Assembly (NCBI GenBank): GCA_016792805.1
Contig: JAEUHX010000054.1
Coordinates: 1 to 64,000, forward strand
Reading direction: 5' to 3'
DNA length: 64,000 nt
From: Planctomycetota bacterium
Lineage (GTDB): Bacteria > Planctomycetota > UBA1135 > JACQFD01
Notes under the pieces: model-generated
Database searches by the model: none
The model's input: the letters and a program-made list of their open reading frames with translations, nothing else
What the model was told of the DNA's origin: nothing
Shown here: positions 58,318 through 64,000 of the stretch, one piece after another
Layout of the letters: each line of letters opens with the position of its first letter
Numbering within the stretch: the stretch's first letter is position 1
Made by a program: the position numbers and the translations under genes

Positions 58318-60081
58318 ATGACGAACCGCATCCTCGCCACTGCCCTGGTGCTCCTCTCGACGACCGGCGCCGGAGCGGCTGTAGCCGCGCTCGGGATCTC
58401 GGATGGATCGCCGGAGGCGGATGCCGGACTTCCCTTGCCGGGGAATTCGAATGGGATCGCAGCGCCACAGCAGGGGGGTCGCGCTGAGGCTCCAAACGAG
58501 GAGTCTTCCGTTACGGGAGCGCCGACGACGGATGAGCCGAAGGGCGAGGAGACCGAGGCCAAGAGCTCGTCGAAGTCGCGCCGAGTGACTTCTGTGATTG
58601 CAAAGTTCGCCTCCGAGGAAGCCCCGGAAGCCAGCTTCCACGCAGATCTGTATCTTCCGGAGGCCGATTCATTTGAGTCGGTGCTCCCTCCACAAGGAGG
58701 ATCGAAGGCAGATCCTGCAAAGGCGGACGCCTCGAAGGCTGATGCGCCGACGGGGCCCAAGGGTGCTTCGCCGATTTTCGCGAAGAAGGAGCGTGATGAC
58801 CTTTACAAAAAGTTTGCGAAGTACATGGATACTCGCCGCGAGCGCGAGCGCGTTCGGGATGCGGGCCCCGATTCGAACGAGTACAAGCAGGCGGATAAGA
58901 GGGCCAAGGACGCCGAGAAAGATTACTTTAACGAGCTGGGCAAGCTCGGCAAGAAATACAAATTGGATGCTCTGTGCCTGACGGCGGTGGCCGATTGGCA
59001 TTGGCTGTTCAATGAGTATGTTGCGGAGAAGCGGAAGTTTGTCACTTCCGACAAGAAGCTTGGCGCTGAGCAGGGAGATCAGCTCCGCGACGAGCCCCGC
59101 GCGAGTTTCACGCGACGCGTGCCGAAGAACTACGACCCGAAGGCCAAGGCGTGGCCGCTGCTGTTGATTCTGCAGGACAAGGGGCGAGCGTCGAAGCTGG
59201 CTCTCACCGAGGATTTGAAGAGCCCGATGCTTCTCGACGGCGACGCGGAGAAGCAAGGCGCTATTGTGATTTCGATCGATGTTCCGGAAGTCGCGTGGAG
59301 CGATCCGAAGCAGCTGCAGCGGGCGGTGTTCTATGTCTTCCGCGACACGAGAAACCTCTATCGCATCGATCCCAATCGCGTCGCGATTGGTGGATTGGGT
59401 GAAGGCGTTCAGGCGGCGCTTTCGGTCGTCGCTTCGGATCCGCGGCACTTTTCCGCTTTTGTGGCAAAGGGCGGCAACGCCAGCGCAGCAAAGGCGGACT
59501 CTTTCTGCTCGATTCCCATGTTCGTCTTCGGTCCGAACGACGGCTGGACGAGCTTTGAGGCCCGTGCAAAAGAAGTCGGGTGCGACCTTACGCTTCAAGC
59601 GGACGCGAAAGCCGACGACGTCGCGGCATGGCTCAGCTCGAAGACGCGAAAAACCTACACCGATCGAGTTGTGTTCTGCCCGCCGACGGAGAATGCGCGG
59701 CGAGCCTGGAATTGGTTGAAAATCGATCCCGATCCTCAGGCCCTTGGCCGGATTGAAGCCAAGATCGACGCGGCAACCAATACGATCCATGTCGAGTGCG
59801 ATGGGGTGACCCAGTACACGCTCTTGCTCTCGGACGCGCTCGTGGATCTATCGCGGCCTGTCATTGTGAAGACGAACGGTGACACACAGAAACCGTGGAC
59901 GGACAAGCTGCCTCCGTCGATCGACGAAATCTTGAACTCGTTCGGTGAGTTCATGAGTAAGGACACGCTCTCCGAGGTGTCCGATCAGGGTTTCATTTAT
60001 ACGGCAAAGCACACGATCGCTGTTCGTCAGCGCAAGAAAGAGAAGAAGGCAGACGATCCGGGCGCGGGCACTGCAAAGTAG
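58318..60081 (+). CDS. Secreted alpha/beta-hydrolase (esterase-like) protein with missing nucleophile
   Basis: 587 aa. Signal peptide at the N-terminus (ILATALVLLSTTGAGAAVAAL) from the ATG at 58318, context GCCGCCATG. A long Asp/Ser/Lys/Glu-rich linker (about 30-180) is followed by a charged helical region and an alpha/beta-hydrolase-like core: KAWPLLLILQDKG, AIVISIDVPEV and, at the usual nucleophile elbow, RVAIGGLGEGVQAAL near 357, where the expected G-x-S-x-G has lost its serine. Similar to planctomycete-type poly(hydroxyalkanoate)-depolymerase/esterase-like proteins in outline, but likely inactive as a serine hydrolase. The C-terminal ~150 residues are a separate, unassigned domain. Confidence 0.65.
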   Translation: MTNRILATALVLLSTTGAGAAVAALGISDGSPEADAGLPLPGNSNGIAAPQQGGRAEAPNEESSVTGAPTTDEPKGEETEAKSSSKSRRVTSVIAKFASEEAPEASFHADLYLPEADSFESVLPPQGGSKADPAKADASKADAPTGPKGASPIFAKKERDDLYKKFAKYMDTRRERERVRDAGPDSNEYKQADKRAKDAEKDYFNELGKLGKKYKLDALCLTAVADWHWLFNEYVAEKRKFVTSDKKLGAEQGDQLRDEPRASFTRRVPKNYDPKAKAWPLLLILQDKGRASKLALTEDLKSPMLLDGDAEKQGAIVISIDVPEVAWSDPKQLQRAVFYVFRDTRNLYRIDPNRVAIGGLGEGVQAALSVVASDPRHFSAFVAKGGNASAAKADSFCSIPMFVFGPNDGWTSFEARAKEVGCDLTLQADAKADDVAAWLSSKTRKTYTDRVVFCPPTENARRAWNWLKIDPDPQALGRIEAKIDAATNTIHVECDGVTQYTLLLSDALVDLSRPVIVKTNGDTQKPWTDKLPPSIDEILNSFGEFMSKDTLSEVSDQGFIYTAKHTIAVRQRKKEKKADDPGAGTAK

Positions 60082-60120
60082 GGCTTGGCGCGGCCGCGCG
60101 TCGGCTCGCGCTTGATCTCC

Positions 60121-61710
60121 ATGCTTCATCGCCTCGGCATCTGCGCGGCGGCATTGGTCGTTGGAGCAGCAACCATGGTGGTGGAGCTGGCGTCCGTCCG
60201 CGCGCTTGCGCCCTTCTTTGGCGCGTCCACCGAGGTGTGGACTTATGCGATCGGCGTCGTGCTGGCCGCTCTGGCCAGCGGGTACGCTGCGGGCGGGCTT
60301 GCGGCCGAGAAACCGAAGTTTCGGCGAGCCCTCGGCATCGCACTCTGTCTGGCGGGCGTCGGAGTTTGCGTGAGCCCGCTCCTGCTGCCCCGGCTCGCGG
60401 GGGCATTTCTTCCCGCGGATCTCTCTCTTGCCGATGCCACGCTCCTGCTGCGCGCTGGCGCATTGGTATCCGAAGCGGCTCTCTTCGGGCTGCCGGTCTT
60501 TTTCTTGGGTTTCGCCGGGCCGCTATTTGTTCGATGGCTATCCGAGTCCGGAGCTACAGCCGGCAGAGCTTCCGGGCTCGTTCTCGCCTCGTCGACCGTC
60601 GGCGGGCTTTTCGGCACGTTCGGAACAACGTATGTGTTGATTCCGGAAGCGGGCGTGCGGGCTACACTCTGGGGAAGCGGACTTCTGCTCGGAGTTGTTG
60701 GAATTATAAGCATTGGACTCGATCGCCAGGCTGTGTTGTCGGGAGCAGGAATTGCTCTCACGGGCATCACTGCGGGATTGGGTTGGGGATCGTTGCGCAC
60801 GCCCTGGAAAGCCTCCTCGCCAGGTGTGGAGGTCCTCGAGGAGGTTGCGTCGCGCGAGCAGCACCTTCGGGTCGTGCGCGTGGGCGCGGGTGAGACCTGG
60901 CTGCAGATCAACGAGTCGCTCGATTCCTTCCAGTCGGTCGACGCGCCGAGCCGTGCAACCCCCGGACATTATTATGATGTCTTGGCGGCCGCCGCGCTCT
61001 GGTCGGAGAAGCTGGGCCCGCGTGTCGCCGTCATCGGAGCCGGCGCAGGCAGCGTCGTCCGCTCTCTCGACGCGCTTGTTCCGGGTTCACGTGTAGAAGC
61101 GTTCGAGCTCGATCCCCGCATCACGGAGCTCGGTCGCAGGTACTTTCGCCTGGGGGAGTTGGAGTCGAAAGGCGCGCGATTTTTCGATGGGGTCGATGGG
61201 AGAGTTGCATTGCAACTTTCCACAGATCCATTCGATGCCATTCTCATCGATGCCTACGCTCGCCAGACGGAGATCCCATTTCATCTGGTGACACGCGAGA
61301 TGTTCGAGCTTTGCGCGAGCCGCCTGAACAACGGCGGCATTCTCGCGATCAATGTCTCGAGCTTCGGGCGGGAGGATCCGGTGCGCCGGTCGATCGCAAG
61401 AACGCTCGCGGGAGCGCCGTCGTGGGCAAGCTCGGGGAAGCCGCTCAGCTTGCACGTTCGCGGCGAACACAATTCGGTCGTCGTTGCCCGCAAGAGTGCA
61501 GCCCTTCGCACGCCGGCGGATCTGCTTCGCACGATGCGCTCTTCCTCGAAGGCCTCCCTTGTGCAGCAGCTGCTGCAATACATAGCATCGCCTTCCGGCC
61601 ATCTGTGGGAGATCGAGGGGAACGGCGCGCTGACGCTGACGGACGATCGAGCGCCGATGGAACTGCTTCAAGCGGCTTCTCTTGAGTTCGCTTCGGCGGG
61701 TGCGCGATGA
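60121..61710 (+). CDS. Fused membrane protein / spermidine synthase-like protein (second copy)
   Basis: 529 aa from the ATG at 60121 (context TCTCCATGC; TTG 60085 is an alternative). The N-terminal ~235 residues hold about seven helices starting VVGAATMVVELASVRALAPFFGAS. The soluble domain has the spermidine-synthase fold: QHLRVVRVGAGETWLQIN, PRVAVIGAGAGSVVRSL near 300, EAFELDPRITELGRRYF near 325 and AILIDAY. It is shorter than the 816-aa fusion at 22858-25308, with a single rather than duplicated helix set. The reaction is not established for this family. Its stop overlaps the next gene (ATGA). Confidence 0.85.
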   Translation: MLHRLGICAAALVVGAATMVVELASVRALAPFFGASTEVWTYAIGVVLAALASGYAAGGLAAEKPKFRRALGIALCLAGVGVCVSPLLLPRLAGAFLPADLSLADATLLLRAGALVSEAALFGLPVFFLGFAGPLFVRWLSESGATAGRASGLVLASSTVGGLFGTFGTTYVLIPEAGVRATLWGSGLLLGVVGIISIGLDRQAVLSGAGIALTGITAGLGWGSLRTPWKASSPGVEVLEEVASREQHLRVVRVGAGETWLQINESLDSFQSVDAPSRATPGHYYDVLAAAALWSEKLGPRVAVIGAGAGSVVRSLDALVPGSRVEAFELDPRITELGRRYFRLGELESKGARFFDGVDGRVALQLSTDPFDAILIDAYARQTEIPFHLVTREMFELCASRLNNGGILAINVSSFGREDPVRRSIARTLAGAPSWASSGKPLSLHVRGEHNSVVVARKSAALRTPADLLRTMRSSSKASLVQQLLQYIASPSGHLWEIEGNGALTLTDDRAPMELLQAASLEFASAGAR

Positions 61711-62261
61711 GCCTCCCGTGGGCGCTTGTTATTGTTGCAGTTTGGCCAGCCCTCGGATTCGCCCAACAGCAGGAGCCGGCGCATCCGCTCGATATCATTC
61801 GTGCAATGGTCGACCGGGGGGAGTTCTCCGACGCCGCGGAAGCGATCGCTGGACTTCCGGCCTCCTCGCGGGACCGCGAGCAGGCCTATTTATGCTATCG
61901 AAGCCTCGACCTTTCGCAGACAGCAGTCCTTGCGGAGCGCAGCCTGCGGCGCGAGCCGAACGATTCCGAGATGTTACGAATCCTGGCGACGGCACATGCG
62001 ATGCGGGGCGATCTGGCGGCCGCAAAGCAGCAAGGCGAAAGAGCGCGCTCAGCCCTCGACCTCGACCCTCGGCTGGATGATCCTGCTCGGACCCTCGAAC
62101 GACGCCGGCTCGACGACCTTGATCGATTCGTCGCCGAGTCTTCCACCTACAGGGCACGGGTCGAGGAGGCGCAGGGGAGTGCCCGAATTGCAACTCTCGC
62201 AACGCTGGTGATCGGATCCGCGGTAACGTTCCTCTCCCTGTTCGCGGCGATTCGGCGGTAG
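61707..62261 (+). CDS. Small exported TPR-like protein with C-terminal membrane helix
   Basis: 184 aa. N-terminal signal peptide (ALVIVAVWPALGFAQQQ), helical repeats resembling TPR (FSDAAEAIAGL, AVLAERSLRREPNDSEMLRILATAHAMRGDLAAAKQQGERA) and a hydrophobic helix near the C-terminus (LATLVIGSAVTFLSLFAAI) ending in basic RR. It probably anchors a periplasmic TPR domain to the inner membrane. Coupled by ATGA to the membrane/spermidine-synthase protein; partner unknown. Confidence 0.65.
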   Translation: MSLPWALVIVAVWPALGFAQQQEPAHPLDIIRAMVDRGEFSDAAEAIAGLPASSRDREQAYLCYRSLDLSQTAVLAERSLRREPNDSEMLRILATAHAMRGDLAAAKQQGERARSALDLDPRLDDPARTLERRRLDDLDRFVAESSTYRARVEEAQGSARIATLATLVIGSAVTFLSLFAAIRR

Positions 62262-62288
62262 CGGGTGGCTGGCCGAGGGCCAAAAGCA

Positions 62289-62316
62289 AGCGGGCTCGGC
62301 GTTGGCCGAGCCCGCT
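62289..62316. terminator. 12-bp hairpin between convergent genes
   Basis: AGCGGGCTCGGC-GTTG-GCCGAGCCCGCT, a perfect stem. On the minus strand it is followed by GCTTTTGG, a weak T-run, so it may end transcription from the HEAT-repeat gene; it also serves the plus-strand gene. Confidence 0.6.
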
Positions 62317-62338
62317 GCGCAGATACGAGAGTTGAACC

Positions 62339-64000
62339 TTAGAGCAGGTTCAGCACTCCAGTCTGCGAACCCTGATCATTCAAGGTGGCCACCGTCGCCA
62401 TATAGTTGAGGTCGGCGGAGATCTTGTAGTTCCAGGGATAATCTTCCTTGTCGCACACAATTCCGAGGGCAACACCGGCGAACGCGCGGCTCTCGGCGGA
62501 GAGCTTCTTATCCTTATCGATCATCATCTCGACCAGCGGCTCGAGAGCGCGATAGTCGCCCACATAGCCGAGGGCGGTTGCGACCGCGGCCTGCACAGCG
62601 AGAGTCTTGTTCTCGGGATCGCGGAGGATGTCAACGAGGGTCTTGAGGACCGACTTGTCGCCGAGAAGACCGAGCGCGATGGCGCATTCGCGGAGCAGCT
62701 CTGGACGCCGCGTGGCGCCCTTCACAATTTCCTGAATGGTAGCCTTCGAGGAGGTCTCGCCCATGAGGCCGAGCGCCGTCGCGAAGTAGCCGCGATAGTC
62801 GTCCGACTTCACCTTATCGAGGAGCTTCAAGAGCTGCGGCGCCGCGGGTTGGTAGCGCAGCAGTCCGAGGCCGATGGCGTAGGCTCCGAGCTGTTCGGGA
62901 TCGCCGATATCTCGAGTCATCTCGACGAGCGCCGTGCCGACCACTTCGCTCGGCTTCACATTCTGCTTCGTGTTTTGATCGAAGCCTGCGACGCCGAGCG
63001 CGAGTGCGGCCCAAGCGCGAGTCATCACACGACCGCCCTTCTGTTGAGCCTTGTCGAGCAGGTACTTCTCAATCGCGTTGCCGGGCTTGTCGGTTCCCGA
63101 GATCTCGCCCAAAGCCATCATGCCGAAGTAGCCAACGTGAACATTCTTCGAGAGTTCTTTCTCAATCTTCTCTTGAATGGTCTCCACGGCTTTCTTGGCG
63201 AAGGGATCCTCCGCGCGCGTCAAGATGCCGAGCGCCTGGGGCAGCGAGGGTCGCAGATTCTGCTCGGATCCACGGGCCTTCTCGGCGAGCTCCGCAACGA
63301 GAGTCTCTGCATACCGCTGACGCTCATTCTGCGGCGCGTCCTTGAGAAGGCGCGCAATCGAGGTCGGCACGTGGGCGCAGATCATCTCCTCTTTCTTGCG
63401 GTTCTCGGCGAAGTAGGCCTCCAACACTGGAACCGCCTTGCGCTCGGGGTCGGGGATCAAGCCGAGCGAGATCACGGTCGCAATGCGGAGATCCTTGTTC
63501 GACGCCCGCTTCGCGCCCTCCTCCTGGAGGAACTTCAGCAAGAAGCTCTGAATCTGCGACTGAATCTCCGGCTCGCTCCGATTGCCGATGAGTCCAAGGC
63601 CGTACGCAGCAAATGTGCGCTGGCGCCACGGAACCTCTTTCTTGTCGACGAGCTTTCTGCCGGCATCGTTATCGAGGAAGATCGCCTTCATCGTATCGAT
63701 GCCTGCAGGGGAGGCCAGAATTCCCATGGCGAGCACGGCCGTCTCATTGACCTCGTACTCGCCGTGGGTAAGGAACTTCTTAAAGATCTCGAGAACGTTC
63801 TCGGGATCTTCACCAATCTTCGCGAGCGCGATCAGTGCACCCGTGAGAATGTCGCGGTTGTTCTCCTTTTCGAGCGCTTGTTTCAGCACGGGGAGAACCT
63901 TCGACACGATGGCGTCCTTGCTCGGCTTCATGGTGTCGCGGCCGGCGCCCTGTCCGCCGAGGAGTTCATCGGCCGAGCCGCCCGTGATCACACCATCCGC
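62339..64000 (-). CDS. HEAT-repeat protein (5' partial, extends past the right edge)
   Basis: The frame is still open at position 64000, so the N-terminus is missing. About 550 visible residues form 12 or more helical repeats with the HEAT pattern (GALIALAKIGEDPENV, TRAWAALALGVAGFD, GYFATALGLMGETSSK, LLRECAIALGLLGDKSVL, VQAAVATALGYVGDYRALEPLVEM). The C-terminal ~60 residues (YPWNYKISADLNYMATVATLNDQ onward) are a conserved-looking cap. It may be a cell-envelope scaffold; no signal sequence is visible because the start is outside the window. More Lys- and Asp-rich than its neighbours. Confidence 0.8.
   Translation of the reverse strand, partial: ADGVITGGSADELLGGQGAGRDTMKPSKDAIVSKVLPVLKQALEKENNRDILTGALIALAKIGEDPENVLEIFKKFLTHGEYEVNETAVLAMGILASPAGIDTMKAIFLDNDAGRKLVDKKEVPWRQRTFAAYGLGLIGNRSEPEIQSQIQSFLLKFLQEEGAKRASNKDLRIATVISLGLIPDPERKAVPVLEAYFAENRKKEEMICAHVPTSIARLLKDAPQNERQRYAETLVAELAEKARGSEQNLRPSLPQALGILTRAEDPFAKKAVETIQEKIEKELSKNVHVGYFGMMALGEISGTDKPGNAIEKYLLDKAQQKGGRVMTRAWAALALGVAGFDQNTKQNVKPSEVVGTALVEMTRDIGDPEQLGAYAIGLGLLRYQPAAPQLLKLLDKVKSDDYRGYFATALGLMGETSSKATIQEIVKGATRRPELLRECAIALGLLGDKSVLKTLVDILRDPENKTLAVQAAVATALGYVGDYRALEPLVEMMIDKDKKLSAESRAFAGVALGIVCDKEDYPWNYKISADLNYMATVATLNDQGSQTGVLNLL

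Overview
This is a GC-rich, gene-dense bacterial chromosome segment of mostly housekeeping genes with some accessory islands. No marker in the window fixes the taxon. Planctomycetota or a neighbouring deep lineage is the best guess. The reasons are dockerin-like calcium motifs inside an RHS protein, several HEAT-repeat secreted proteins, a CRTAC1 (FG-GAP plus ASPIC/UnbV) protein next to an RnfD-like membrane protein, fused membrane/spermidine-synthase proteins and isolated pseudopilins.

Layout. 1-2546: the C-terminal part of an RHS protein with a variable tail, and a translationally coupled small gene that is probably its immunity gene. 3228-6335: a Fur-family regulator divergent from an ECF sigma factor, with a TTGCAA-N5-TTGCAA palindrome between them; then cardiolipin synthase, a small membrane protein and a tRNA whose anticodon reads UAU (Ile). 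6488-8437: a large secreted beta-rich protein. 8438-9886: a gene-free stretch full of hairpins, a ~227-bp inverted repeat and 21-bp tandem repeats. 9887-11826: two membrane proteins, one GT-C-like. 11956-17143: gatB, a degenerate receiver protein, a thioredoxin-like gene with an in-frame TGA and a SECIS-like hairpin, and acetyl-CoA synthetase. 17266-21567: CRTAC1 protein, RnfD-like protein, C39-like peptidase and a small unknown gene. 21831-25308 (minus): membrane/spermidine-synthase fusion and an SDR-type epimerase.

25353-39662 is a long plus-strand run, mostly coupled by 4-base start/stop overlaps: MTA/SAH nucleosidase, sugar-phosphate transferase, two GT4 glycosyltransferases, truD, a DUF5658-like protein, a double-length UvrA, an XPB-type helicase and a helicase-associated protein. 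39758-46675: thiE, a pseudopilin (minus), then thiL, tsaE, an ECF sigma factor, its probable anti-sigma factor, a lipoprotein and a TolC-like protein. 46753-52251: dus, HEAT lipoprotein, pseudopilin, CCA-adding enzyme and a coiled-coil protein. 52496-56523 (minus): dxr, rseP and ubiA. 56610-62261: Nudix hydrolase, purM, an esterase-like secreted protein, a second membrane/spermidine-synthase fusion and a TPR-like protein. 62339-64000: a HEAT-repeat protein that runs off the right edge.

Two sequence habits recur. Downstream operon genes often start inside the previous stop codon (ATGA, GTGA or TTGA), while many first genes lack a Shine-Dalgarno and start in a pyrimidine-rich CCATG context, some with a -10-like hexamer only 6-10 nt upstream. 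Intergenic spaces hold short GC-rich hairpins with tiny loops and a dispersed 16-mer CGCGCCGACCCCACTT. The observations most worth follow-up are the candidate selenoprotein (15084-15086), the tRNA-Ile(UAU), and the UvrA/XPB/partner operon.
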